64,000 nucleotides of DNA from Rhodoferax sp. (lineage in GTDB: Bacteria; Pseudomonadota; Gammaproteobacteria; Burkholderiales; Burkholderiaceae_C): the NCBI RefSeq assembly GCF_018780565.1, contig NZ_JADMJN010000012.1, forward strand, positions 1 through 64,000. Direction: 5' to 3'. Shown one piece after another: positions 9,584 through 18,483 of this stretch; the first letter of the stretch is position 1; every line of letters begins with the position of its first letter. The position numbers and the translations under genes were made by a program. The notes below the pieces were generated by a model. The model saw nothing but the letters and a program-made list of their open reading frames with translations, was not told the origin of the DNA and did not search any database.

Positions 9584-9978
9584 CTGGGAAAATCGGGTGA
9601 GTTGTGAAAATTTTGTACAAAACTTTGCGCGGTAACGCTGCTGGATTTCATTTAAGTGCGGGTGAGACCATGAAAAACTGACTGAATGAATGACTTTTCA
9701 ATAATATTCATTGGGCACAGAAGGTATTCCACGGAGCACTTCTTAAAAATGTAAGTAAGTTAGTCAGTAAGCAGATGAAATCAAAGCGCTTACAGACATA
9801 TTGACTTAAATTTAACTCTACAAAACGGTTCAGTTGTACAAGACGACAGTGTTTGTCACGTCTTCCAATTCGGATACATTGAAGTGTAATGGCTCGTGGT
9901 CGAGGCAGAGTGGACACCCGCACCGGCTCGACAAAACGCGGAGACACTCAATATGGAGAGCCACTTCATAAACTCCCA
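9584..9978. other. AT-rich junction between core rpiA and the mobile patch
   Basis: This 395-bp stretch has no convincing gene. It is visibly richer in A+T than its flanks. The rpiA promoter must lie in its left end. I see no clear terminator, RNA gene or attachment site. Confidence 0.5.
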
Positions 9979-10563
9979 TCAGCTGACCACGCTACCGTCC
10001 CTGATTCGCATGATTGACTGACGGCTTGTACGGTACACCCTCGCTAGAGCAGCAACAGAATCGCCAGTGTCTAACCTCTTCAATACCTCCCCAGCTTGAG
10101 CTTTTGTCAGACTTGAAGGCCTGCCTAGGGTCTTGCCCTGTGATACCGCACGCGATAGTCCAGCTTGAGTGCGCTCAATTAGTAAATCTCGTTCAAATTC
10201 AGCGACGGCGGCGATGACCCCCATAGTCAGCTTCCCAGCCGGACTGGTAAGGTCAGTACCTCCGAGCGAGAGGCAGTGCACCCGTACGCCCATGCCTTCA
10301 AGGGCTTCCACCGTTGCGCGCACGTCCATAGCATTTCTGCCAAGCCTATCCAGCTTTGTGACCACCAACACATCCCCCGACTCAAGTTTGTTGATGAGTT
10401 GGCCAAACCCTTTGCGTTCCCTAGCTGCTACCGACCCCGATATAGTTTCAACGATGGTGCGCTGCGAGGTGATACTGAACCCGGCTCCCGCGATCTCCTG
10501 GATTTGGTTGTCGGTTGTCTGATCGGACGTTGAGACCCGGCAGTATGCGAAGACACGAGACAC
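9979..10563 (-). CDS. Small serine recombinase (resolvase/invertase family)
   Basis: A 194-residue site-specific recombinase of the Tn3 resolvase/DNA invertase class. The nucleophile is Ser11 in AYCRVSTSDQ. Conserved arginines lie in VTKLDRLGRN and AEFERDLLIERT, and a C-terminal helix-turn-helix is seen in SVAALARVYRTSRQSIMRI. A block of inverted repeats lies immediately upstream (10582-10721) and could be its own crossover/res region. No Tn3-type transposase is nearby, so it is either an orphan resolvase or a fragment of a larger element. Confidence 0.9.
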   Translation of the reverse strand: MSRVFAYCRVSTSDQTTDNQIQEIAGAGFSITSQRTIVETISGSVAARERKGFGQLINKLESGDVLVVTKLDRLGRNAMDVRATVEALEGMGVRVHCLSLGGTDLTSPAGKLTMGVIAAVAEFERDLLIERTQAGLSRAVSQGKTLGRPSSLTKAQAGEVLKRLDTGDSVAALARVYRTSRQSIMRIRDGSVVS

Positions 10564-10581
10564 TACAAGACTCCAAGAAAG

Positions 10582-10721
10582 TGTACGAATTGGATGTCCG
10601 TATTATCCGCTATGTACGAAAGTTTGTTAAGCTATTTTTCGTACATCCCTGTTGCGCGGGTCCGTTTTCGGACGATTTAGTACAGGGTTGGATGCCCGCA
10701 AAAGGCCCATAGCGGACATCC
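10582..10721. repeat. Res-like cluster of inverted repeats upstream of the serine recombinase
   Basis: TGTACGAA occurs at 10582-10589 and 10613-10620, and its reverse complement TTCGTACA at 10638-10645. The last two form a 33-bp inverted-repeat unit. An outer pair is GGATGTCCG (10592-10600) with CGGACATCC (10713-10721), and another is TCCGCTATG (10606-10614) with CATAGCGGA (10708-10716). A hairpin GTCCG-TTTT-CGGAC lies at 10660-10673. Position and repeat size suit resolvase subsites. Function is inferred. Confidence 0.5.
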
Positions 10722-10839
10722 GTCGGTCTCGAAAGCAGTCATTAACCCGGTGCATTCTCAAGTCAAGTTCACGCTCTTCCGGTCGGCCATGAATGACTTC
10801 TTACTGGAAACCCAATGGCAGCTTTTTTTCTGGATGCGT

Positions 10840-11901
10840 TTAAAGGAATGGGTCGGCGTACTTACGAAGTTGTGTTTCGGACGCTTTCGGGTTTGACTGA
10901 AGGTCAGCAATAAGTTTTAGGGTTTCCTTTTTCACGGCATTCCTATTCTTCTTTAGAACAGCGTCATTCGGATCAAGCCCCATTTCATTTACCCATTCCA
11001 AAAACGTCCTTTCATCCCACGTCAGAACGTCTTGCAAAGCTTCAATTACTTGTGAAGTATTCAGTACAGCATGGTCGTTCATAACGGGTGCGGTGACACC
11101 TATAACATAGGGCATGAACACAGCGCTGTATCGTTCCTGAATGCATTTCAAGCGATACATGCTTTTGTAAAAAGTTCGCAAAGCAAGTTTGGGATTTTCC
11201 GCTTTGTTGATCCAATATGACGCCAACATCAAAGAGCCCGGCTCCGCTGTGTCCTCACCTCCCAGCAGTTCAATAGCAGCTTCCAGACCCACAGCCGAGT
11301 CCTTACTGAGGAGTCGCGATGTAAGGTAGTCCTTTGGAGTCAAATTTTTCAGCCCGATTGGACACTTAAGCGCTTCTCCTCCTTGCAGCTCTGAGCCATT
11401 TATTTGCGGTTGAGGCGCTCCGAACGTGAGCCCCTTGCCAATATCCACTTTGTCCAGTCTTGCTGCATTTTCAAGAAAAACAAAGCCGATGTTTGCGCGA
11501 CGGCCTGATAGAGGAAGCACGGAGAAGTTAATTGACTGAACTTGTGTGCGGGGTTGACCGGGCTCCGCTGTTTCAAAGACGCTCTGATGCAAACTCATTG
11601 GACTAACTCGTGTTTCTGTCCACAAGCTGTATATCTGCACTCTCTGTGCTGCGATTTCCAGCTTCCCCTTACCTGAAGCGTCGACTAGTCGGCGCCGGAA
11701 CCGCAACTCACCCCCCACGAGATTCTCTTTTTCATATTTTGCGGTAACGATTACATCGACGCCACGACCAATATCGAAAATACAACTCGCTGCTTCGCCA
11801 GCGCTGGTATTTAAAGACTCCTGTGCCAGACACGGTAGGACGCCTACGAACTGGATGAATAGGCTTAAACCGAGAGTGCACGAGAATGATTTAATTGACA
11901 T
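10840..11901 (-). CDS. Secreted hypothetical protein
   Basis: About 353 residues, starting at the ATG at 11901 because a good signal peptide follows (GLSLFIQFVGVLPCLAQ, cleavage probably after CLA). The mature part has no motif I recognise: an N-terminal beta-rich half and a Lys/Leu-rich helical C-terminal half. It lies alone between two recombinase genes in DNA of lower GC than the core, so it is probably cargo of a transferred segment. I do not recognise a function. Confidence 0.6.
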   Translation of the reverse strand: MSIKSFSCTLGLSLFIQFVGVLPCLAQESLNTSAGEAASCIFDIGRGVDVIVTAKYEKENLVGGELRFRRRLVDASGKGKLEIAAQRVQIYSLWTETRVSPMSLHQSVFETAEPGQPRTQVQSINFSVLPLSGRRANIGFVFLENAARLDKVDIGKGLTFGAPQPQINGSELQGGEALKCPIGLKNLTPKDYLTSRLLSKDSAVGLEAAIELLGGEDTAEPGSLMLASYWINKAENPKLALRTFYKSMYRLKCIQERYSAVFMPYVIGVTAPVMNDHAVLNTSQVIEALQDVLTWDERTFLEWVNEMGLDPNDAVLKKNRNAVKKETLKLIADLQSNPKASETQLRKYADPFL

Positions 11902-12231
11902 TGTGAATGACCGCAAAATAGAAAGGTTGTAGGCCTGATTCTGCACTGCTCTTCAGGACTGAAAACCCCAAATTTGAAGATGTTGCGCAATGTCGGCTCC
12001 CGCCGCTCAGGAGCCGGACGGTCAGGACAAACCATTTGCGGACTCGAACGGCTGCTTTTTGATCTTTGGCTGCAATCGAATGACCGCTTTGTTAAATCCT
12101 CAGCACGCGCAGTAACCCCAATTTTCGGCCATGAACGACAGATATCGGGAGTTCTGCCTTGATAACGGTCACTTGGATATTCCTTCCGTTTTGACCAGAC
12201 TTGAACTCCCTCATCGTCAAAGGAGTTCATC
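11902..12231. other. Non-coding stretch with dispersed-repeat-like sequence
   Basis: No supported gene in 330 bp. It contains CAATCGAATGACCGCTTTGT (12073-12092), whose near-perfect inverted copy lies at 12990-13009 on the other side of the integrase gene. The surrounding sequence resembles decayed intergenic repeats rather than a gene. Confidence 0.4.
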
Positions 12232-12855
12232 ATGGAAAATGATCACGATTGCACACACAAGTCCCCTTGGAACAAGGGGAAAATTGTCGGTCAAAAGGCA
12301 CCGCTGAAGCTCAAAGATATTTGGGCGATCCGGGTTCGACTCCAACTCAATCACAGGACAAGAGAGCTTGCTCTGTTTGATTTGGGACTCGACAGCAAGC
12401 TCCGGGCGTGCGATTTGGTAAACCTGCGGGTCAAAGACATTTGCCACGGTGATCGCGTCTCCACCCGCGCCATCGTCATGCAAAAAAAGACGTCAATGCC
12501 AGTTCAGTTTGAAATCACGTCGCCTACGCGCGATGCGGTTGATGCCTGGATCAAGGTATCCGCACTGACATCAGAGGACTACCTCTTTCCCAGTCGTATT
12601 CATAAATCGCAGCATCTGGGCACCAGGCAGTACGCCCGCATTGTTGACGGTTGGGTCAAGGAAATCGGCCTGGATCCCTCCCTCTATGGAACGCATTCCA
12701 TGCGGCGGACCAAGGCCACTTTGATCTACCGCAGATCCAAAAACCTGCGTGCAGTGCAGCTGCTGCTTGGTCACACCAAAATCGAAAGCACCGTGAGGTA
12801 TCTTGGCATCGAAGTAGAAGATGCCCTGGAGATCGCCGAGCAGACCGAGATTTGA
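12232..12855 (+). CDS. Short tyrosine recombinase (integrase catalytic domain only)
   Basis: A 207-residue phage-integrase-family protein. It covers essentially only the catalytic domain: Arg I in LDSKLRACDLVNLRV, the beta-hairpin Lys near MQKKTSMPVQ, His-x-x-Arg in THSMRRTKATLIYR, His III in LLLGHTKIESTVRY and the nucleophile Tyr in that VRYLG. The N-terminal arm-binding and core-binding domains of ordinary integrases are absent, but the reading frame is intact. Similar short integrases occur singly in Proteobacteria; whether this one is active is unknown. The ATG at 12232 follows AGGAG. Confidence 0.85.
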   Translation: MENDHDCTHKSPWNKGKIVGQKAPLKLKDIWAIRVRLQLNHRTRELALFDLGLDSKLRACDLVNLRVKDICHGDRVSTRAIVMQKKTSMPVQFEITSPTRDAVDAWIKVSALTSEDYLFPSRIHKSQHLGTRQYARIVDGWVKEIGLDPSLYGTHSMRRTKATLIYRRSKNLRAVQLLLGHTKIESTVRYLGIEVEDALEIAEQTEI

Positions 12856-13182
12856 CTGAAGGTTGCGGGCTAAGTTGATGCCTAATATTTGACCGCTACA
12901 CAGCGGTCATTCGCGACCGGCAGCAGCAGGCCCGGACTTGCCGCGGCAGTCGACCCAAAACTGAAGTACAGACTCTCGAACTCATCGCCACAAAGCGGTC
13001 ATCCGATTGAAGGGATGTGCCAACTAGGCAGGTGACTGGATTGCGGCGCTTGCTTTCCTTCACCAATGCCCGCAATACGAAAGTCAAATTGCGACTATTC
13101 GATTGCCGATCAGGCATCATTGGCGGCGGACGATCCTCAACGAGGCTTCCAGATCAAGTTCATGGTGGCCCGTTGAGGTATG
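12856..13182. other. Non-coding stretch with repeated AGCGGTCAT motifs
   Basis: 327 bp without a supported gene. CAGCGGTCATTCG begins at 12901 and ACAAAGCGGTCATCCGATTG lies at 12990-13009. The latter is the inverted counterpart of 12073-12092. This looks like remnants of a dispersed repeat. Confidence 0.4.
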
Positions 13183-14376
13183 TCACGGCCTGACCGTGCG
13201 CGGGGCGTCATCGGCCAGCACGCGATTGCGGCCCTCGGCCTTGGCCCGGTAGAGCGCCGCATCGGCGCGCGCGAGCACGCTGCGTGGATCGGCCTGCGTG
13301 CCAGCCGATTCGGCCACCCCGATGCTGACCGACAGCGGCACCGTCACCCCGGCAAGCACCAATGGCCTCGCGGCGATTCCCTCGCGCAGCCGCTCGGCCA
13401 CCGGAAGCGCCTGTGCCAAATGCAGGCCCGGCAGCAGAAACAGGAACTCCTCGCCGCCGTAGCGCCCGAGAAGGTCGACGTTGCGTAGCTCGCCATGCAG
13501 CAACGCCGCGACATGCTTGAGCGCGTGGTCGCCCATAGCGTGCCCGTGCCGGTCGTTGATGACCTTGAAATGGTCGAGATCGAGCATCATCAGCGTGAAC
13601 ACCTGGTCGCTACGCTGGCTGCGCTGCATCTGTGCATCGAGCGCCTCTTCGATTGCACGTCGGTTGAGGAGCCCTGTAAGGCCGTCACGCCGCGCAAGCC
13701 GACGCAGTCCCGTGACCAGCCGTGCCACGACCAGCGCGAGCAGAGTCGCATGCAGGCAGAGGACGAGCACAAGAAAACTCAAGGCCGCGCCGACGTTGAG
13801 CGAACTGTTGGTCGTCATCTCTGCCAGCACCGACTCGGGCGACAGCGCGGCGCGCAGCGCCCGGCTCAGGTACGCAGCGCCTCCGAGCAGCACCGGCAGC
13901 GCCAGCAGCACCGGCCAGCGCAGCCGCAACTCGTCGCGCCCATGCGCGCGCAGGTCGACTGCGGTGCCGAAGTAGAGCCACGCAAGTACGCCGAAGTTGA
14001 CCATCGGCTGCAGTTGACGGTACGTCGACGGCCCGGTGAGTCGGTCCGTCACCACCACCAGCAGCAGCAGCGCCAGCGGCATTTGCCACCTCGGCGGCTT
14101 GCCGATGTAGATTCGGATGCCGCGCTGCAGCATGATTACGCCAAGCACTCCGCAGAAGACTCCCAACAGCGGTGGCGACTGCAGCTGCAGCTGCAGCTGC
14201 ATCGACAGCACGACCCAGGTGGTGGCGCTCAATCCCGACCACGCAGCCCAGTGCGCCGCGGCGCGGCGAGCATCGGGCACCGCCCAGGCCGCGAGCGCCC
14301 AGACCAGGCTCGCAACGGCCTGGATCACAGCCAACATCAGGAACGACACCTCGGTGGCCGACAGCGACAACAGCAT
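13183..14376 (-). CDS. Membrane-bound diguanylate cyclase (GGDEF domain)
   Basis: A 397-residue protein: an N-terminal region of about six or seven hydrophobic helices (residues about 8-220) followed by a GGDEF domain that makes cyclic di-GMP from two GTP. The active-site loop is RYGGEEF. The inhibitory I-site RNVD sits exactly five residues upstream of it, so product inhibition should be intact. Strongly GC-rich codon use, with many Arg/Ala/Leu codons, contrasts with the neighbouring AT-richer mobile genes and points to a separate origin. A CTGCAG microsatellite (14179-14202) encodes a short Gln-Leu repeat. No partner phosphodiesterase is adjacent. Confidence 0.9.
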   Translation of the reverse strand: MLLSLSATEVSFLMLAVIQAVASLVWALAAWAVPDARRAAAHWAAWSGLSATTWVVLSMQLQLQLQSPPLLGVFCGVLGVIMLQRGIRIYIGKPPRWQMPLALLLLVVVTDRLTGPSTYRQLQPMVNFGVLAWLYFGTAVDLRAHGRDELRLRWPVLLALPVLLGGAAYLSRALRAALSPESVLAEMTTNSSLNVGAALSFLVLVLCLHATLLALVVARLVTGLRRLARRDGLTGLLNRRAIEEALDAQMQRSQRSDQVFTLMMLDLDHFKVINDRHGHAMGDHALKHVAALLHGELRNVDLLGRYGGEEFLFLLPGLHLAQALPVAERLREGIAARPLVLAGVTVPLSVSIGVAESAGTQADPRSVLARADAALYRAKAEGRNRVLADDAPRTVRP

Positions 14377-14735
14377 TACAGATGGGAATCAAACCGCATG
14401 GGAAGAATTATGGCAGGCCCTGGGCCTGTCTGAGCAGCGCCAAGGTCTGGACATTGAACCGCTGTTACGGGTGATTGGCGGCGCTCTCCAAAGGCAACGC
14501 GCCGGCGACATGGCTGTCAAATTGAGCGTCAGATCACGAGACAGCTGTAGACCCGGGTTGCAGCGCACGGCTGACATTTGCGACAGTCAGCTTACGGGTA
14601 GTCCTATGTATGACCGGTCAGGAGTCGTTCGTATACTTCGCGTACGCCGCGATTGCGGGTGCTCACGACAGTCGGCTTTAGGGCAGTCCATTACGATCCC
14701 AGATAGAAGCACTTCGTGAGCTTCGGCATCGTGCC
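14377..14735. other. Non-coding stretch between diguanylate cyclase and the insertion sequence
   Basis: No gene supported in 359 bp. It holds the upstream region of the cyclase gene and short decayed repeats (GCTGACATTTGCGACAGTCAGC forms an imperfect hairpin near 14570-14591). It ends in TGCC, the left copy of the insertion sequence target duplication. Confidence 0.4.
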
Positions 14736-16414
14736 GAGGCTGTGTAAAAACGGACGAGCGCCGCTGATGGTGACGCTCGGCGGCAGAAACGGACATGAAT
14801 CTCCAACTCAGCATCGCTGAACTCATCCAGTGGTCATACATGCGAATGTGACTGATTTGCCTGGAATTTATGCAAGCAACCCATAAAAAGCGAGTGGGCA
14901 ATGCCCCGCTGTGCTCAACCCTGCATCGCCTCAATCGCGCCAGCTATACCGAAGATGCTGATGAATCGCTTTAGGTTATATGCAAGTATGTGCAGGCTCA
15001 TTTCGGTACTCACCCGCTCAATCCGGCGGGTCTGGAAGTGCGTGGAGCCCATCCAGTGCTTCAACGTTCCGAAGACATGCTCAATCGTTCGCCTTCGAAT
15101 GGACATGGCTTCAGGGTTGTGGTCGAGTCGATGCTGTACATCCTCTAAAACGCTCTCATGTTCCCAACGCGAGATGCGGCGGTAATCGCTCGGTGTGCAT
15201 TTTGTTTTGATGGCGCACTGAGTGCACGCGCTGCTCCAGTAGCGTCGTATCTGTAAACCTGACTCTTCTCTAGTGAATCTGTATATCGCACGTTGCCCGG
15301 CAGGGCAGCGGTATTCGTCGTCTTTGGCGATGTACACAAAGTCAGCTTTATCAAAGCGACCTTCAGCCTTGGCGTTTGAGGTATTGGGCTTGGGGACTAT
15401 CACGTCTATACCGACCTGATGGCATTTGTGAATCTCTTCCCCTTTGAAATAGCCACGGTCCGCGATAACAGTGAGTTCTTCTTTACCCATGCAACTGCGG
15501 GCCTTGAGAGCCATGTTTGCAAGTTGCGCGCGGTCGCTGCCTATGTTGGTGACTTCATGGGCAACGATCAGGTGGTTCTTGGTGTCCACAGCAGCTTGCA
15601 TGTTGTATCCCACCACACCAGTGCCTTTCCCTGTGGTGGCCATGGAGCGTGAGTCGGGGTCTGTCATGGATATCTGCTGGTCAGGTTCATTGGGCAGTTG
15701 TACCTCTTGCAGCCTGAGTTCCTTCAACCGGCTGCGCATGCTGGCGATCTTCTGCTGCAAGCGGGGAATCCTGGCAGCGGCGACATCGGGCTCTTGGCGG
15801 TCTGCGGTATCCAGCGCGGTGAGGTACTTTGCGATGTTGGCCTCCACCAGCTCCAGGCGCGCCCGCAGCTTCCCCTTGGTGAGATTCTTATCCTGACTAT
15901 TGACCGCCTTGAACTTGCTGCCATCAATGGCCACGACCGCCTGCGAGAACAGATTCAGCTGGCGGCACAGGACAATGAACTGGCTGCAAACATTGCGAAT
16001 AGCCTTGCCGTTGTCTTTGCGGAAGTTGGCAATGGTCTTGAAGTCCGGTGTAAGGCGACCAGCAAGCCACATCAGCTCCATGTTGCGTTGCGCTTCACGT
16101 TCCAGGCGTCTGCTGGATTGGACCCGGTTGAGATAGCCGTAGATATAGATCTTGAGCAGCAGCGAGGGGTGGTAAGCAGGTCGCCCTGTAGCCTGGGGCA
16201 GAACACTCTCAAATCCTAGGCTTGCTAAATCGAGTTCACCCACGAAGGCGTCAATGACTCGAACCGGATTGTCCTCATCAACGAAATCGTCCAGACATTC
16301 CGGCAGCAAAATACTTTGCGCCCGATCCTGACCTTCGATGAATCGCTTCATAACGCAATCCCCTGCAGTACGAATGGCTCAGTCTAAAACAATTCAGCGT
16401 TTTTACACAGCCTC
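14736..16414 (-). mobile_element. IS1182-family insertion sequence, complete, 1,679 bp
   Basis: Terminal inverted repeats GAGGCTGTGTAAAAACG (14736-14752) and its exact complement CGTTTTTACACAGCCTC (16398-16414) match over 17 bp. They are flanked by the 4-bp direct repeat TGCC at 14732-14735 and 16415-16418. One intact transposase gene fills the element. The intact ends, intact frame and surviving target duplication suggest a fairly recent insertion. Confidence 0.9.
14915..16351 (-). CDS. IS1182-family transposase
   Basis: A 478-residue DDE transposase. The N-terminal domain holds NPVRVIDAFVGELDL and PSLLLKIYIYGYLNR. The catalytic domain starts with VVAIDGSKFKAVNS (first Asp), continues with ELTVIADRGYFKGEEI (second Asp), and ends with RRTIEHVFGTLKHWMG (Glu of the Y/R-E signature). 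A Cys-rich insert (CTQCAIKTKC) sits before the last motif, as is usual in this family. The frame is uninterrupted and fills the space between the terminal repeats. Confidence 0.95.
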   Translation of the reverse strand: MKRFIEGQDRAQSILLPECLDDFVDEDNPVRVIDAFVGELDLASLGFESVLPQATGRPAYHPSLLLKIYIYGYLNRVQSSRRLEREAQRNMELMWLAGRLTPDFKTIANFRKDNGKAIRNVCSQFIVLCRQLNLFSQAVVAIDGSKFKAVNSQDKNLTKGKLRARLELVEANIAKYLTALDTADRQEPDVAAARIPRLQQKIASMRSRLKELRLQEVQLPNEPDQQISMTDPDSRSMATTGKGTGVVGYNMQAAVDTKNHLIVAHEVTNIGSDRAQLANMALKARSCMGKEELTVIADRGYFKGEEIHKCHQVGIDVIVPKPNTSNAKAEGRFDKADFVYIAKDDEYRCPAGQRAIYRFTREESGLQIRRYWSSACTQCAIKTKCTPSDYRRISRWEHESVLEDVQHRLDHNPEAMSIRRRTIEHVFGTLKHWMGSTHFQTRRIERVSTEMSLHILAYNLKRFISIFGIAGAIEAMQG

Positions 16415-16782
16415 TGCCCAAAGGAGTCAGCCACAATTCAATGAACAGTGCCCAGTTATCGGGCTGTGTTCACACTGCCAGTCGTTCTAGATCAACGGGA
16501 TGTCATGTCGACATTCGGCCAAAATTTTCGTCAGGTCAGGCGCTAATGCAGAAGTCCCTGCTACTGACAGGCTAGAACGTAGCGCATTGGCAACGATCAC
16601 GGACCGTGACTGTGATCCGCAGTCGCAATGACAAACCGGAAAAAATCAGCACTTTTGAAATTTCTGTTTCCCGTGAGCTCTATCCATTAAGATTGCTTCA
16701 ACTGGATCGTACTAGACGGCTAGCACATCGCATGAGAACTTGCGACAAGCCGCGAACTGATTAATTTGAGACTATAAAGCCA
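16415..16782. promoter_or_regulatory. Upstream region of the sensor kinase/NtrC operon
   Basis: 368 bp without a gene, so it must hold the promoter of the two-component operon. A perfect palindrome TCACGG-A-CCGTGA lies at 16597-16609 and is nested in the outer pair GATCAC (16595-16600) / GTGATC (16612-16617). It is a candidate operator. I see no -24/-12 sigma-54 element here. Confidence 0.4.
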
Positions 16783-18483
16783 ATGGCCATTCAAAAAAGC
16801 ATCGTTCGTCGGTATCTGATTTTGTCGGTACTCGCGTCCACGTTGCCTGTGATGTCCATTGGGCTGCTATACGACCGATTCACCAGCAACGCGCTCGAAC
16901 AGTTGCTTGGCGAAAAAATATCGACGCATCTCACGGCAACAGCCAACCGGCTCGGTGCCTATGTCGAGGCCCGTCGCTACCAGGTTGAAACGCTGGCCAA
17001 TTATCCGGGAATCGCGGGATTTGCAGTTGCCGGCAAGGGCAATGAGACCAATGAAGTGGCCGCATTGCTGCAACTTGAATCCGACCTTCCAGACCTTTAC
17101 GGCATCCTCTTCTTCGATACCGACAGTCGTTTGCAGCGTGCGGTGCCTGGTCAGGCCGCGTCTGGTCCGCCCTACTGGGCGGACCGCCCATTCGACATCG
17201 CACAACTGCCAATAACGAGACTCGGCGAGACCGAAATTGTTGGCCCAAAACCCGCCGCCGACGGCGATTCCGGGTGGCTGCTGGTGCGTCATCCGCTATA
17301 CGAAAAACAGGCCAATCAGATCACTGGCTACATCGCACTGCATATGCGTCTTGGCTCGCTCACGGAACAACTTGGCGGGACGGCGATGGTAGGTACCTTG
17401 CAACCTCTATTGCGCACGCCCGGTGGCGACATCAATTACGTCGGCCACTCGGCGAAGGTGTTGGGCAAGGTCCTTTCCGGCCCTGAGATTCTGCCCGGCT
17501 GGCGGCCGCTGCTCGAGGTCGAGTCCGGGGGCTTGCTAAAGGCTTTTGCGATTGAGAGGATGGCTTTGCTATTGGCTGTGCTGGTCAGCGCAGCGCTGAT
17601 TGTGTTTCTGTTTTTTCGCCTGTCCAAACTTTTGCGCAGGCGTATTGGCCTGCTTCTGAGCGGAGCCCAAGCGATTTCATCAGGACAACTCGATCACCGG
17701 GTACCCGAGTTCGGAAACGATGAAATTGCAACCGTTTCGCATGCGTTTAACGCCATGTCGGGCAAGCTCGCCGAGTATCTTGAGCGTGCAGTTCGGGTTG
17801 AGAAACTCGCTGTGCTCGGGGAATTTGCGACCGGTATCGCGCATGAGATCCGCAACCCGCTGGCGGCGATCAAGACCAGTGTTCAGGCGCTCGCTCGGCG
17901 TGAGCAGGATCCCAAGCGTATCCAGTTGCTGACTGCAGTGGAGGGTGAGATCGATCGACTGGCGCGGGTGGTCAGCGACCTGCTGGATTTTGGTCGACCG
18001 CGTCCACCACTTCCTGGTGCGGTACCGGTGCGTGATTTGTTCCGTCGGATATCTGAAATCATTGAGCCTGAGCTATTGGGGCGAGGCTTGCATTTCAGCT
18101 GTCAGGGCAATCCTGACCTGGTGTTGTGGGTCGATTCGGACCATCTGCAGCAGATCATTCTCAATTTGGCCCTGAACGCCGTCCAGGCGACTCCGAACGG
18201 TGGTGCTGTGGTGTTGCGCGCCTATGAAACTGCCGGGAAAGGGGCAATCGAGGTCAGCGACACCGGCTGTGGCATTCCGGCCGAACTCATTGAGCGCGTC
18301 GGAGACCCCTTCTTCACCACCAAGACCAAGGGCGTCGGCCTTGGCCTTAGTATTTCGCGTCAGTTGTGTGAATTCAACGGCGGCACAATGACACTTGACA
18401 GCACACCCGGACACGGTACCGTTGTGAGTCTCCTATTCCCCCTTGACCAGCCCATCCATCATGCCGACTATTCTGATCATTGA
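16783..18483 (+). CDS. Sensor histidine kinase (HAMP-HisKA-HATPase)
   Basis: A 566-residue membrane kinase. The first membrane helix lies near residues 10-30, an extracytoplasmic sensor domain spans about 31-255, a second helix 258-280, and HAMP about 281-335. HisKA carries His354 in GIAHEIRNPLAAIKTS. The ATPase domain shows NLALNAVQA (N box), DTGCGIP (493-499) and GVGLGLSI (517-524). It overlaps the next gene by 23 bp, so the NtrC-type regulator is its partner. The adjacent binding protein and ABC importer suggest it reports on the imported solute or a related compound. Confidence 0.92.
   Translation: MAIQKSIVRRYLILSVLASTLPVMSIGLLYDRFTSNALEQLLGEKISTHLTATANRLGAYVEARRYQVETLANYPGIAGFAVAGKGNETNEVAALLQLESDLPDLYGILFFDTDSRLQRAVPGQAASGPPYWADRPFDIAQLPITRLGETEIVGPKPAADGDSGWLLVRHPLYEKQANQITGYIALHMRLGSLTEQLGGTAMVGTLQPLLRTPGGDINYVGHSAKVLGKVLSGPEILPGWRPLLEVESGGLLKAFAIERMALLLAVLVSAALIVFLFFRLSKLLRRRIGLLLSGAQAISSGQLDHRVPEFGNDEIATVSHAFNAMSGKLAEYLERAVRVEKLAVLGEFATGIAHEIRNPLAAIKTSVQALARREQDPKRIQLLTAVEGEIDRLARVVSDLLDFGRPRPPLPGAVPVRDLFRRISEIIEPELLGRGLHFSCQGNPDLVLWVDSDHLQQIILNLALNAVQATPNGGAVVLRAYETAGKGAIEVSDTGCGIPAELIERVGDPFFTTKTKGVGLGLSISRQLCEFNGGTMTLDSTPGHGTVVSLLFPLDQPIHHADYSDH

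Noticed and set aside
9708..9947. A 79-codon minus-strand frame in the gap after rpiA
   Set aside because: No ribosome site, no recognisable motif and irregular composition; treated as chance.
11865..12233. A 122-codon minus-strand frame overlapping the secreted hypothetical gene's start
   Set aside because: It runs through repeat-like non-coding DNA and overlaps a better-supported gene.
14117..14719. A 200-codon plus-strand frame across the diguanylate cyclase start
   Set aside because: Antisense of the membrane region of the cyclase, extended into decayed repeats.
9979..16414. A complete prophage or Tn3 transposon
   Set aside because: There are no structural, lysis or packaging genes and no Tn3-type transposase; only separate recombinase genes and one insertion sequence.
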